64,000 bases of DNA. It comes from Galerina marginata. Lineage: Eukaryota > Basidiomycota > Agaricomycetes > Agaricales > Galerinaceae. Shown here in pieces: positions 11,768-24,900 of this stretch. Positions within the stretch are counted from its first letter, which is position 1, and every line of letters begins with the position of its first letter. Position numbers and translations under genes: made by a program. The DNA lies in the NCBI GenBank assembly GCA_023014335.1, contig JAECYW010000018.1, positions 1,178,001 through 1,242,000 of the forward strand, given 5' to 3'. A model generated the notes under the pieces. It worked only from the letters and a program-made list of their open reading frames with translations, was not told the origin of the DNA and did not search any database.

Positions 11768-12261
11768 GTTAAGTTACTGTCCGGTTTTGATGACAAGTCT
11801 TTGTACAAATTTGTTTCAACGTGGATCAATTGGAGGGTTGGAAGAAAGTTAAAAGACAAGAGGGTGACCGTCCACAGCCTTTCGGTTGGATTACTGATAG
11901 CAGCTCGAGTTCGCCAGAGAGTTTAGGCCAAGTTATACATTTGAAGCAGTGGACGAAGGACTCGGACGAGCGCAAGTGGTGGTTGAGTGAAGAGCTGAAA
12001 ATGCGGTGCCCGTGACACATTGACAAACCTATTTACTAATTCCCACGACAGCTATCCGGCTTCGACCAGCGGGTCTGGCAAACTGACCGTCCCCTCTACT
12101 ACTATGAAATATCAAAATCGATGAGAACACCATAACCTCATTCCAACATCCACATTCTATGCCTTAGACCGTGCATTGTTGATCGCTCTGGGTCGAGCGC
12201 TTCTCATTCTCAGTTGGACTGATCGTGAGAGTTCGAGTGTCTAAAAATAGACGCTGCCAAA
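11768..12261. other. divergent promoter region
   Basis: Lies between the minus-strand membrane-protein gene and the plus-strand genes that follow. Overlapping short frames only; no motif I can support. Confidence 0.4.
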
Positions 12262-12567
12262 ATGATCATCCGAGTCCTTGCCAAGCCACGATACGGTTCT
12301 TATCCCGCCATTGATCCACAGCTTGACCGTGACCACGACTTAGCATCAATTATACTCGCTCTCTGGGTAAGTTTTTTCTAGATTGCCTTCAAGGTGCATC
12401 TACTTACCTATTATCTCACTTCATTGCAGCACGAACGACGGCTAGAGCCGTCTCGTCATTGTCATAATATCGGCGATATTATTTTCTTTATCAGCTTCTT
12501 TGCCTCGTTCTTGCCTTCGTCGCTTACGACCAGACACTCTCAGCTTGAGTTTGGATTTGAAGCGTAA
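12262..12567 (+). CDS. small hypothetical protein
   Basis: Possible two-exon gene (12262-12366, 12430-12567) with a perfect GTAAGT donor and TTGCAG acceptor, giving about 80 residues ending GFEA. The first exon is mildly charged, the second hydrophobic (DIIFFISFFASFLPSS). It could instead be a 5' non-coding exon of the downstream gene. No family recognised. Confidence 0.3.
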
Positions 12568-12872
12568 GATGTCTACCTCATTAACATCAACTTCAAACCC
12601 TGCACAGTGAGTACTGGTGTCTCAACTCGCCTGATTCAACCGTTATCTTCTACTCTACGTCGCGTTTTTCGCGCGGTTGTTGCTTCGTTCAAGTCGAGGA
12701 TTCTCCTTTAGATTGCCTTCTATCAGCAGCGGGATCTTCCTGCGAAATTGACATCATCACCGACGAACAAAATATCTGAGTCAATCGTCATTCTACCTCT
12801 TCTAGTCCAGAATTCCATCTGCTCACCGTTCTGACGTTTTCTCCCTGACATAGCTTGGACCAAGAACCAAGG

Positions 12873-15028
12873 ATGGATATCCCACCAAGCGCCGATGCAA
12901 ACCCTCGTACTTCTAATCTCGAAGAACAGGGCTCGAACCCAGCTGGTGGGATAGCTCCACGTGGAAACCGTGGAAGAGGAGAACTGAGGGGGAGAGGTGG
13001 TAGAAGAGGCAGGGGCGGGAGGGGTGCCCACCATCTGAAACCGAATGTAGGACCACCACTACAAAAAGCAGATCCAAATGGTCGGAACGGAGCTATACTC
13101 GAAGAAAAACCGCGCAAGCCACGCCCAACGCATTGTATGTCCTTCCTCGATCATCCCAACCCTGTATTCACCTACCTCTTTCTCTTTCCCGAATGATGGC
13201 AGTTCTCGCCCTTCCTCTGGTACGCGTTTCCTACCTCAACTGGCAATCTGTGAAAGATTGAATGAATGATGTAGCATAATCATTCTTCCCTCCGTGCTCG
13301 AATCTCCGCGTTCCAAAACGCGCTTTTTGGGCTCAGCTCGGACATCGACCTACGCGATCGTGATGACGGTGACAGTGGAAGGCCCACTATCGATCCCAAA
13401 GTCGACGATACTCCAACTGCTGGCACTAATGCCGGCAGGACCGCTGAGCCCAGACTCGACCCAAAATCTAAGTCCAAACAGAAACGGAAAGTAACACCAT
13501 CCCCCCTCGTGCAAGGCCTGGATAGCTCCATCGTCATCGACCCGCGGCGGATGCATATGACTCTCGGTGTGATGGCCCTTTCTCTTGAAGTTGACGAGGC
13601 TGAGGCAAAAGAGAATTCTGCTCTTGATGATCCAGTTACTCCTCCTTCGTCAGGGCCTACGACACTGTCGGCTGTCAGCTTGAATCAGGCGATGCAGGTG
13701 GACGGAGAGGCTTCTTCTCGTCTTCCGACACCCAATTTGACTTCGTTGCCCCAGGATCCTACTGCTATCCCACTCGCAGATGGAAACGGCAGCGGGACAG
13801 AAACCAATCGTACAAAGTGATGAAGCCCCCACTTTGAATACGTCCGACCGCATCTGAAACTCGAAGGTCGATCCAGAACTGGAAGCGGCCGACGCCGACT
13901 TCAAATCCAAGTCCTCCGCCCAAGCCGAAGACGATCGCATCAGCGCTCGCCCTCCTCGCGTCGCTCAAACCGCCCATCTCAGAGATACTGGGCGGCTCGA
14001 AAGGTGTCTGCGTGCCGCTGGAGGTTATGGATGTGATGAAGACGGAACGTATGCGGATCCGTCCTACGAACCAGGCACGGGAGACGAAAGAGAGAGGAAA
14101 GGAGAAAGGGATGGAAATGATAGGCGGTGACGGGGGTGGTGACTGCGAGGAGGTGGAATCAGGAATGGGATTGGCGACGGAGAGCGTGGACGGCATAAAA
14201 CACGTGCAACAACAGAACGAAGAAAAAGTAGGCGCTGGTGTGTTGTTCGTGGGTCCTGGTAAAGTCGCATTGAAGGACGAGGACGAGGAGAGGCAGAAGT
14301 TGAGGAAGGTCACTGGTAAGGAACTTTTTCGCGTATTCTACTTGTTCTTGAACGATTTCTCAAAACGTTATTGGAATTTTTTAGACCTGATATTTAAAAC
14401 ATTTAAGCAAGAAGGATACATCGCCGATAACCGTCCGCTCAAAGTAAGCATCCCCTCTACCCGCTCTTTCCTTTCCACCTTTATTTATTCTTTTCGCTCC
14501 TTTTCCCTCGTTCTTTCTTTCTTTTCCTACCCTGCTCTCCTTTCTTTCTTTCCCTCGAACGACACTGACATCTGTCTTCTCCAGCTGCACTGCACGATCC
14601 TCAACGCAAGCCACAGAAAACCCGCGAGAAGGATACCGTTTTCTTATTCCGACATCCTGTCTTCGCCAGCGGTACGGCTGATAAGCGACGTCGCCGTCGA
14701 TGTCGCCATGAACCCGGCTGGTGATGTAACTGACACTCCTCCTGCGGGAATCGAAGAGAAAATCACTGCTTCTATCGCTCCTACTAATACTCCAGGGCCA
14801 TCCTCTGTCCCCGAACCGGCTCCAAATTCGAATCGAAAGGCCAAGTCGGAAAACCCACCACAGACAATTAAAAAGGAAGAGAAACAATACGCCCCACCCG
14901 TAAAGGTACCTCCTCCGCTGCCGGTTAATCTTGGGACGTACCGCGTCGAGGAGGTGCAGCTCTGGGCGATGGGCAGTCGTGGGGCAAATAATGAGTATGT
15001 TAGCTATGGCGGGATCGTCTTGGAGTAG
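12873..15028 (+). CDS. AKAP7/ASCC1-like 2H phosphoesterase
   Basis: A multi-exon gene whose pieces follow the order of the AKAP7-NLS/ASCC1 C-terminal 2H phosphoesterase fold. An RG-rich N-terminus (RGRGELRGRGGRRGRGG) precedes RPTHF-LALPL. Then come SSLRARISAFQNALFGL and DPRRMHMTLGVMAL with the first HxT motif. Further on are ALALLASLKPPISEI, EQEGYIADNRPLK-like sequence, and LKLHCTILNASHRK with the second HxT motif, rebuilt across the 141-nt intron 14444-14584. The C-terminus carries YRVEEVQLWAMGSRG. The second exon is only about 17 nt (LALPL). A long low-complexity linker separates the two catalytic halves, and the exon structure at about 13815-13880 and 14310-14380 is uncertain. Such proteins bind RNA or cleave 2',5' or cyclic phosphodiesters; the ASCC1 relative serves alkylation repair. 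A decayed copy lies at about 60.1-60.7 kb. Confidence 0.75.
14444..14584 (+). other. intron before the second HxT motif of the 2H phosphoesterase gene
   Basis: GTAAGC donor, a long pyrimidine-rich body and CTCCAG acceptor; splicing joins RPLK to LHCTIL. Confidence 0.75.
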
Positions 15029-17056
15029 ATCGAGGATGTCAGTGTCCGTGGGGTGCTGAGATCTATTGGACGCAAGGGGTGTTGTCCATTCTTTTTTCTC
15101 TACCGCGACACTGAAATAGCGCTAATTTAATAATACTGTTCTAGAGTACCTGATCTGCTGGGCGAGACCTAGGGCTTAAATATTAATAGCTCAGACCTGG
15201 ATGTAAAGAGCCTTCTCGCGTCCTCCTCCTTCTCCTTGTCGTCTCACAATCTCAATTTAGTGTAGGCGATCAACGCTTCTAGTGCTGCTTCTATGGGACA
15301 TTGGGGTGCCATCCACATTCCCCCTCTATTGTCCACGTAAGTATCAGTACGACGCATAAGTGTTGGTGATTCAGGTGTGGTTGAGGATGGAGCTTCCAAA
15401 AAGTATGGGTATGAACAAAAGGAAGTGAGATTGAAAACTTTTGGCCCCTGGGGACTTATCGTGCTGTTAAAAGTACGGCGTCCTTGGGTCGACCTTAATG
15501 TCACCCCCTCTCAGACGAAACGCGGTTGGCATCCGGTATATACCATCTGGATGCGCTATGTTCAGTTGGACCTACACCGAGGGAAAAAACTCTTACCTAA
15601 AAACCACTTTGGACTGTAAAACATCATTGTTTTGGTTCTGCATACTGTAATACCCGCCTCCACGCAGCACGTCAAACCGTACATGCGTCAAACCTCTCGT
15701 ACCTGCTTACCGACAGGACGAGCACCAGTACCACTATCACCACCGGCTTCAGCCCAAGCGCAGCACCAGCACCAGCGGCCCGTACCTCCCGCCCCATCTG
15801 CTTCTATCGCTCCGTCTCTTCATACGCCCGCCAACGTTAGAGATACTCTCCCAAAAGGACGTTTTCCCTGCACCAGGAGATAGGCAGCGGGCACAGGCAC
15901 AGGCGTAGACTGTATCATAAGTGTGGCCTGGGATGCGCGATCATGAAGGCTCGTAAAGGCTCGAAGACTGCTGGAGACAACTCGTGGGTGTCGAGAGTCG
16001 AGCATCGAGAGGCCGTCTCGGATGCACTGGGCGTGCGCGTGACAGCTGATGAGCTGCGCAGCTAGCGAGGTTGGGCATACGCCTAAAGGCGGTAATCGGG
16101 TACGCTCGCAGGATGGAAGCGAGGAGGACGGGCGTTCGTGGTGAGGCAGCAAGTACGAAAGGCGGTGGGGTGAGGAAGGCTATCCGGGCGTGACGCGCAC
16201 TCAGTAAGATGGATTTTTTTTTTTTGATCAGTAATCCTGCATGCACGACCACAACATGACTATAGCATGACCAGTTTCTATCTATTGAATGACTGGACGA
16301 CTGTCTCGTTGGCGGAAGTCAATAGATTTCATGCAGGATGGCGTCCCTGACAAAGAACAGGTCAGCTCATAGTCAGATAGAAATCAATAAAAATCGCGTA
16401 GCGGTCATGCATGCGGGTATGAAGACTAAAGTCTGACTTTCAGGTGAACGAGATGGGCGACTGTAGTAAGACTTTTATGACTAATGTAAAATTTTCCATT
16501 TTGACTGAGTGCGTGACACCTAAGGGCGAGGCTGCGTGAGTGGGTCGATAGCAAGGAGACACGACACTCACTTGTGCTTTTTGGGCAAAACAAAGCTAGC
16601 CTGCACGAGCAGGTCTTGGTGAAGGACGGACTACAGGGGGCTTGGCTGGTGGGGAGGCATCTGGGTTGGTGCAGACCCCGGTCCAGTTAATGCCTCTAGT
16701 GCCTGTATTGAAGAGGGTGCAACACCGGCTGCTCCGCAATGGTCGCTGCTGTGGCGACCAGTGCTGCAACACCCCAGAGGCTGCCGTATACGAGGTCGTG
16801 TTGAAAGAGAAGAAGGGGAGTCGGCTTGACTGATAAACAAGCCTGTCATGTGATCCCAGATCAGTTTCCCGCGTGGTGCGTGACCCCATTTCACTTCCTT
16901 CCTTTGTACAGCTGTATTTGTTGTAGGATTTCTGAGAGATCTTTCTTTATTTATCCTATTGGCCGGCAAAGCCAGTAAATAACACAAGAACGCGTACGTG
17001 ATTAAAAGTCCATCATCAACAATCGCGGTGGTCTTGCATCTCACTCTTTGTACCTG
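15029..17056. other. intergenic, weak coding hints only
   Basis: A minus-strand frame at 15244-15504 ends in a plausible protein tail (YVDNRGGMWMAPQCPIEAAL), but I could not connect it to an upstream exon. 15632-15883 is Pro/Gln/Ala-rich low complexity. A poly-T run sits near 16212. The minus frame at 16631-17044 has no ATG. No named family. Confidence 0.4.
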
Positions 17057-17713
17057 TCAAGTAAGCCAGAAGTGAGTATGAAATTTTGTCAAAACTCTCT
17101 GGAAATTCACGTACTGTACGTATTCAAAGACAATAGTGTCCGCACGAGGTGGGGGACGTCGGTAATTACTGAGGGCTGCGGCGTAGTTCACAGGCGTTCC
17201 GCTCTCTGTCGTGTATGGCGCAGTGGGATAGGTTCTCGGGACTTGAGACAAAGACTTTCTTGTATCAACCCAACGCCATTCCGCTTCCATCCAACGCTTC
17301 GCGCGCCAGCGGGCTTCGAAGACAAGGCAGAGTTTGGCGGCATCCGCCACGCTCGCGGCTTACATCCTCAGTCAGAACTAAATGGCAAACGAATGAACAA
17401 TTCCTGCGGTTGACTCACCTATAATAAACACTGTCATGCCATCTTGGGTGAACGCACTCCCGGCGGACATTTCTGGATCAAGTCGATCGGTCGTTTGCAA
17501 ATTAGGGCGTGGAATATTCCAACCCGTTATGTGGCCTGGCACTGACAAAGTGAAGGTTGAATCTGGTCCAACGTTTTCGAGGTTAAACCAGGCTTGGATT
17601 TCCCCCATCAATTCCCGCAGCGTCGTCGTCGTGTTTGCTGTGTACATTTCGCCAGTTGGCGAAACCGACCCACCAGTATCGGCCCAATTGAGCCTGAATC
17701 GAATAGTGCTCAT
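17057..17713 (-). CDS. hypothetical protein, N-terminal ~100 residues well supported
   Basis: The ATG at 17713 opens a clean exon running to a GTGAGT donor near 17420. Its ~98 residues begin STIRFRLNW, include LRELMGEIQAWFNLENVG and end DGMTVFIIG. A second part on the same strand (17350-17057) is Trp/Arg-rich (RWRAKRWMEAEWRWVD) and ends in HTHFWLT plus stop. The exact acceptor, and a possible tiny middle exon, are uncertain. The N-terminus has the alternating strand-helix look of a small alpha/beta domain, but I do not recognise it. Confidence 0.4.
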
Positions 17714-20111
17714 GGTCCTGCTCAAGGCAAAGTTAGGTCGCGTTTTGTTATAAGAGAGGCACGAATACTTTGTCTGGGGAGATTAAGGGCTCTAGGAACT
17801 CAGATGCCGTCCAGAGTTTTATCTATGTTTTTCGTAGCGCCTGGTCGCCATTGAGAAGGCGATGTTTAATCGGAGATATAGTTGAATAGAATTCAAGTTC
17901 GTCGCTGGTGATTATCGATTATCGATTATCATTCGTCCATCCGGTAGTTCAATTATGCCGAAACTGAATTCTCGATATTGGACAGGCAGCACCAGGTGTA
18001 TGACACTGGCAGACGTATGTAAATAAATAGGCTCTTCATAAAACCCCGCCTCAAGGTGACAGGTGGAATGGACTTGAACAGGATTCAGAATAAGTACTCA
18101 AGTTTTTCTCGTCTTGCTCCGGGTATCGAGCTGCTGCATACGCAATCGGCGGTTTCAGGAGCGAAAAAACTAACGCCAACTCAATATCAAATTCGAGCTT
18201 TCTCCGTCCCGCACCTCTTCACTTTTACCAGCCTCATTTTCGTAACTAGCTCGCCTTTGCCTGGGTTCGCCTATCCCTAACCCGCAGCCGAGTAGCCTTC
18301 GTATTTTTCTCTTGCGCTCTCCATCAATAACTCAAGCATGAAGCAAAAAGAATGTCAACCTACATAGAATAAAATTTCGGATACTTTATCTCCATAATCA
18401 TTGTCGGAAACCTTTGCTCATGTGCGTACCCTTGTACCAGTTTTATTATCCCCGCCATTTGGCCCTTGTTACTCTTTCTTCCGCTCATTCATATTGAGTG
18501 AATTTTCGCCTCTTACCCGCTTACATAGGTTTCCTATAATTCTATCTTTTAAATTTCGGGTTTTTCAGTTCTCGTTCGAACGTATACTGTCAGTCATTTT
18601 GCCCAGACGCCTTTGTTAGGATCATCTTTCTATCTCACCATAAAACGGGGGAATTTCTCGTGTAACGTGTTTGTTAACCTTCGAGCGCCTATTCGCGTCT
18701 TGGAGACCATTTGATTCATTTCTAACATAGGCTTTTCATTTGGCGGAAATTTAAACTCTTAGGCGTCCAATGTGAATAACCCCTTCAAAATCCATATGGA
18801 TTTTTTATCATTCTGGGTCATTTTATGTCGCCCTTCGGCGATTCCTCGTACCTAAGGTATGCAAAAGCATGATGCACATTGCACAGAAGTGCTCTTCTGT
18901 CGACTTAGACTCTCGACCTGGACATTACTGTGGGGGTGGGCATGACCGGTTCCATTGATGGTATGCTTAGTCATCACATTCCCACCCAAAAAGTGTCCGC
19001 CAGGCTTTTGCCAGGCTTTCTCATCCATTCGACAACAATCTCGTAGTATCGCCGCCTACCACCACTCTCAAATCGTTGTACAAATAATCTAGAATGACCA
19101 TATCACTTACTTGTCTGCATGTGGATGAAAATGCTAATCAGAAACAGATTGTGCAGCATATATGTTTGGTTCAACTCACCAGAGTGATGATTTACAGAAA
19201 GATTCACTGTGTTCAAATGTTGCATCATATGAAGCAGTGAACAAGTCTGTTTTTTGAACAGCTGTTATATGCTGCAGAAATTCTGTAGGCACCTCGAAAC
19301 GAGCATCGGATGGTGCGTGGAACACGTTCTGTCACATCAATGTCACGCGTAAATTACGCGTTTTGGCAGAGGTTGTCGCAAAAGTTTAATAACTTTTTTT
19401 TGACACACTTTCGCGACTGGTTTTGCGGGAACATTTTTATTTCCTCCCCAATATCTACAATTTGGCCACTTTGTTTTTGGAAATTCGAAGTCTTCGTTGA
19501 GATAGGCCCTAAAAAATACACCTTTTCGCGTCAAAAGATACCTTAAACTTGGAATTTTTCTTATCTTAGTGGCCAAAAGTCTTAAATTTACAATTAGATT
19601 AAAATGGCTTCCAAGTTTTATGAATGACCGTCGATCTACGGAAGAAATAAAACGCGGACATCGAGCTTTTCACGAATGGCAGGTGGGAAAGTATTTGCAA
19701 ATAGTGACAAATACCATCAAAAATAGCAGACCGTGCCCACCTCCAATTACTGGGTTGCTGCATAAAATGCACGTGAACATGTCATGTCAACGTATTAATA
19801 AAGGCACATTCAGATTGTCCGCACAGAATTTATTTTGGACTTCGAGAACGACTTGACACGAACGGAGACATCGTGGGTCATCGTGGGATGGACTCAAAAT
19901 TAAATATCAGCTTTCTTCCTATACTTACTGTTCTGACTTGGTTCTGACTATGGATCGCTGCCTCTAGGATATGGTGCCGAAGGCGGGCATTCGGCTTCCT
20001 CTCCTCTCTCTCATTTAAGGACTGGTTACGAATTTATTTGTTGACAGTAAAAGTCGGACCGTCAACACTGAGGCTCACACAGAGCCCGAATCGGTGGTCC
20101 AGTGGATCAAA
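17714..20111. other. gene-poor AT-rich stretch
   Basis: Contains a short TCGATTA tandem run near 17917-17940 and low-coding AT-rich DNA, with an alternating set of short frames at 18401-18619 and 19310-19856. None has a domain. No transposon ends found. Confidence 0.5.
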
Positions 20112-21920
20112 ATGATCGTAACTGCCAAATTCTCATCACGCATTCTCCTTTTGGCTTCCGGAAATTTGTTCTGCCTTGCATTTCTTTTGTATGTATTCTG
20201 ACAAGTATTTTCTCCACCCCACGTTCCTTTCTTTCCACTCCACTGCCTTCTAGCGCTTTTGTAGGCTCCACACTCATTTAGTAACTTCCTCTCGTTTCCT
20301 TTGACTATGGGCGTAATCCAGGGATTTGGCAACCCCGACCATACCTCTATCGGACGACCCGTGATTGCAGATAAGACAATTGAAGCCCGTAGCCCTCAAC
20401 TCATAAAGCTCCCCATACCTCTTCCGTCGATCCCGGTTCTTACACCGTTGCTTTCGCCAATACTGGGTGGAAGCAACAGTAATAATAAAAAACCACCAAC
20501 TACTTCTACCACCAGTACGCCAGTAGCAGCACCTCAGCCGTCACCTACCTCTTCTGGAGGCAATGATCCCGACCCACCAGCAAACGGAGGAGACAGTGGA
20601 TCGTCGACCAGCACGGGAAGTTCTTCAAGTGGTTCAAGTGGAGGAGTTGATGGATCCTCATCTAGCAGCACGAGCTCTGGAGATTCGTCTTCCTCTGGGA
20701 CTACTCCTGGCGATACCACCGGCAGTACACCTGGAACTACCACTTCCGATGGGGATCCGGGAGGAGATACAAGTATTGGCGACGGTACATCCTCTACATC
20801 ATCGACATCTGGCACAGCTGCCCCCAAAGTTGGATCAAGCCTCGGTGGCTCGAAGATAACAGACCCAGCCGCCGGTGGCACTGGTAATGACCCAAGCTCC
20901 GGCGGCACTGGTACGACTGGTTCTGGTTCAGGCGTATTCGCAAGCCACTCCATCAGCGGCACAGGTTCTCCTGGCTCTCAAGCCACTCAAGGGGGAATGA
21001 CCGGAGCTGGGGGCAACAACGGCGGGTCTGGTGGTGCGGCCAAGCCCCACCTGCAAAGCGGGACATTCGCTGGGATTATTATAGTTCTTGTCCTCGCCGT
21101 CCTCATTGGCTTATACTTTGTCGTTCGACGACGCTCGAGAGTCCGCCGCCATCAACAAACCAACATGTGGTTCTCAAGATTCCGCCCGCCGTCTACAACC
21201 CGAAATTCAGACGGCGGAGAGAGTCGTGTCGGCACCTTCGCTACCGTCACCGACGATCATTTCAATCGTCCCCGTAGGAGTAGCGACTTTATTCCAGCTC
21301 TTCCGCCTATGGCTGAAGTCGAGTACCCGAACTTGAACGGCAGGACACCAATATTCGTCCAAGGAAACTCTCAACTCACGTCAGCCGATTACAATGAACA
21401 ACTCGACCGTCAGTTTTCGACACCTCCGGTAGGGATGGGGGCCAGCAACCACTTCGAGTCATCTCGGTCCAATAACTTGCAATACCTCAGTAATGAACCG
21501 CAGTATACCTCCGAGTCGGCCAACGCATCAATCGAAGGCGGCCCAGATCCATTTTCCATCTCAATTGGCAGCACTCAAGAATGTGGGTCATCCGAAGAAT
21601 CGGGACGCTTTTATTTTCATAATGACGAGATTGGTATTATCGAGACAAATATCGGTGGCTTCCACACTCATTCAGATTTGTATGCTATCTCTCAGCCTCC
21701 CGCTGCAGTCAGCGATCGCAATTCTGCAGAACATTCGACACCTTCGAATGTTTCGTTGTACTCCAGACCCTCGACTAGTGCCACTCTCGCCATGAAAACC
21801 CCTCCTTTCCAGCCCTCAGCCAACATTCCCCCTACTCCAGCATTACCCACGCACTCGAGCGACTTTGCTATCAAACATGTCGCGGACCCTTTCTCAGACC
21901 AAAACCCCTTTGAACCATAG
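20112..21920 (+). CDS. mucin-like single-pass surface protein
   Basis: Best model: exons 20112-20188, 20254-20260 (7 nt) and 20322-21920, 1683 nt, 560 residues. The N-terminus then carries a hydrophobic signal sequence (ILLLASGNLFCLAFLFAFGF). Residues from about 85 to 270 are Ser/Thr/Gly/Pro-rich low complexity, as in O-glycosylated cell-wall stalks. A transmembrane helix (GTFAGIIIVLVLAVLIGLYF) is followed by a basic stop-transfer RRRSRVRRH and a cytoplasmic tail of about 240 residues rich in Ser, Asn and Pro, ending DPFSDQNPFEP with NPF-like endocytic motifs. This layout resembles fungal wall-stress sensors or Mid2/Msb2-type receptors, but there is no WSC domain. An alternative is a start at ATG 20307 with no signal peptide. 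Confidence 0.7.
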
Positions 21921-24900
21921 GCGAACTGCCTATCGCGTCGTCTGCCTATCGCGTCGTGTTTCCTTGGACCTGTTTTTGACTAGTTATTTTCTTCGGGCTA
22001 TTCTTGACTAGTTATTACTCCAGCCTTCCCAAAGGCTTTTGGGCCGACTCTCCTTCCTTTCTTCCCATCTTTTGGTTTATCCTTTAAACCTCGAGACCAG
22101 CTACTACCTTCCCTGGTAACAGAGATGGGACGCTCTTTGACTTAATCGTATGTATGACGATGTACATTTACTGTACTTTTTTTTTTGGGGTTTGAGTAGA
22201 GAGTTATGGACCGTCTGTATGTATTTCAGAACGCAGAGTTGAAATATCGTACTTAAAGTATTCCAGGCGATGTCACAGGAGACTGGTCGAGAGTGAGCGG
22301 GAAAGGATTAATTTCGAGAGATGATAGTCCCCTGAGGCTGGTACCGATCTCAAAGCAGTTGTGAGACGTGCGCTTTAGCACGACGTTGAATGTAATATAA
22401 GATCCTGGTGCCAGGGGCCGCTTGAAGATAATCCATCCACATCACCATGAGTACTTAGAGAGCAAGTCAACGAGGTGCTCATGCAGTGATACCAAGTGCG
22501 AAAATGCATTTATAACTTGAGTGGATCAGGAACATTCGCGACGGGATGACAGATCTACCTACGTCGATGCGGAAGTGCTAGGGCAACGTTCACTGTCCAA
22601 AGTGACGAGAAAAGCAACGGAAGTGCGGCCCATTCCTTCAAGGCATTTCTTCATCCTCCTATTTATCGTCTCCATCTTCAGCTTCACCCCATCTTCATCT
22701 TCGTGAATCATCAACCAACTTTCAGAACCCTCGCCACGTGGCAAAGGTCAACGCAGCGCTAGGTCGTACTGGATCATCAACAAAGCCCGAAAGACAGGCT
22801 GGAACCCATCCCCGCCAGGAGTGCCTGACATGGACTCAGACTAACAAGGGACTAGAACACATAGACGGAGGAGCTGATGAACCCGTCAACGACCGGAAAT
22901 ACACAGGGACGATGTGTAAGATAGCACAGACTGAGGGTCAAAATATGATATGGCAGGTGTCCGAGAACAAGCAGCCAACATGGCGTACGATACTTCGGCT
23001 ACACGAAGCATTGGGCGAGCGGGCTCAGCGTGACACACGAGGACGTTGGCAGGGTCCCGAATTTCGAGCTTGAATGGGGAAGAGGCGTGTAGGTTGGGGG
23101 ATGGGGATGAAGCTGGGCTACATGAGTTCCAAGGACGAAGACGGCTTTGAATAATTTAAATGAGGATAAGCTGCAGTAGGACGGGGCAAGGACAGCGTCA
23201 TTCCGTCCGGCTTGGTCTCCATCGAGATTCGAATACGCATCTATACGTTTGCCCTCATCCCTCATACATCTTCCTGTGTCCTTCAATCTCGTTAGCTCCT
23301 CTTCCATTTCTCCTCGTCGACAACCTCCATCGGGATCATTAGCCGCGGCCGCGGCCACATCATAACCTCCCAAAGAACACCAAGAGGGCGAGCTGAACCG
23401 TTGCCGAACCCAGACCTAGGGATAGGTCACCAACGAAAACCACGTCGCTGGTGATCTACAAGAGATGCAGTATGGCGGTCATGATACTGACAAACACACG
23501 GACTGGATCTCAAGGTCAAGGTTAGACTCAGCCCCATGTTGATACTGGAGGGCCGCTTTGCTTGAACCGAAGCTGGTGGTGCAATAACAAGAGACGACAG
23601 AAGGCCCGTGGAGCTATACGATGAATGGGATATGGCTACAGATGCGACGAATTCGTTCGTCGATACCCTTGTCCTAAGCGTCCAAATGCTGAGGCATCGG
23701 AAGAAGAACAGGAGGTTGAGGTCCGGTGTGGAATTTAAGCTGGATTTGGGTATCGTGGACCGCGAATCCTTTGGGGAAGGGGAAAGAAAAACAAAATGGG
23801 GGCGAATGGCGACTGCCCCACAAACATCGATTTTCCATTCATCGCGACACCTACTCGAGGTGCTGGTAAGACAGGAACCGCTGGTAGCGGAGGTTGGAGG
23901 GAGCCAAGCCGAATATGAATGCGAGGATGGTGTAGAAGTACAGTAGATACCGGTCTGAACGGGCTAGACGTTCCTGGAATGCTGGAAGTTGGTTAGGTTA
24001 GGTTATATTCAATATATTGCGTAATATAAATGACTGACGAAAAGGCGGAGAAGAGAGTCACGTCCAAAACTTGAACTGTGGGTGCGACAGATGGACAGTC
24101 AATGCAGTAGGAGTAGGCCAGCATTCACAGTTAAGATGTGACAGTAAAATTCCCTGCTCCGCCCGCATTATCCTGGCAAAAACTGGCAGGAGTTGAGGGG
24201 GTATACGCTGAGAGTATGCATGCTTCCTCGAAGGCGATCATTCCAGCATGATGAATACAGCGTGCGGCTTTGCCCGTACTGGCCCGCGGCAATTTCCTGC
24301 ATTGGCGTGGAGTCTCCAGACCTTCGTCAACACTCGTTGGCATAAAGCTAGAGTACACGTATACGAATCACACAACGGAGCTGTTGGTGTCATTAGAGAA
24401 GGGAGATGGTGGGTAGGGATCAGACTCACAATGGTTGAAGAAGGCGTGCCGCGGCTGGACGATGCCAAAGAATGGGCATGAGATGCACAGTTGTCCCTCG
24501 TTGTCACGGCCAAGAGCTGCAGACCGAAAGAATGACCTTATCGCATCCAAGGAGAAGTCGGCATTGACATGTAGCGGTAAACTGAAAGGACGAATAGGGT
24601 AAGCGGACCAACTTAAACCTGTGAAAGCGTACATTTACATACCTGTCGAACACCAGCTTCCAGTTCATTCCATCACGATCGTTAGTTCGGAGCATTCCTA
24701 AATACTGATGCCGCGAATCATCTATTGGAAGAACCGGAACTGAACTTCAGTCATGGCACAAAAATGCGGACTCGAAACTCACACAACAATGAAAAGGTAG
24801 TCATAAATCCTGGTTTCCCTCTTAGACTCTGCCTCAAAAAAGATTTCTCTTCATCTCCTAGGAGAGCACCACGATTCCCAAATGCTCCTCGCGAAGCAGA

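Noticed and set aside
12873..15028. Reading 14012-15028 as an independent gene
   Set aside because: That frame runs on without a stop from upstream sequence that belongs to the 2H phosphoesterase, and its apparent start is not an ATG.
16212..16226. Poly-T run as a possible retroposon tail
   Set aside because: No target duplication or retrotransposed gene next to it.
17917..17940. TCGATTA microsatellite
   Set aside because: Three short units only, no sign of function.
23993..24006. TTAGGT units resembling fungal telomere repeat
   Set aside because: Only about two imperfect units inside ordinary sequence.
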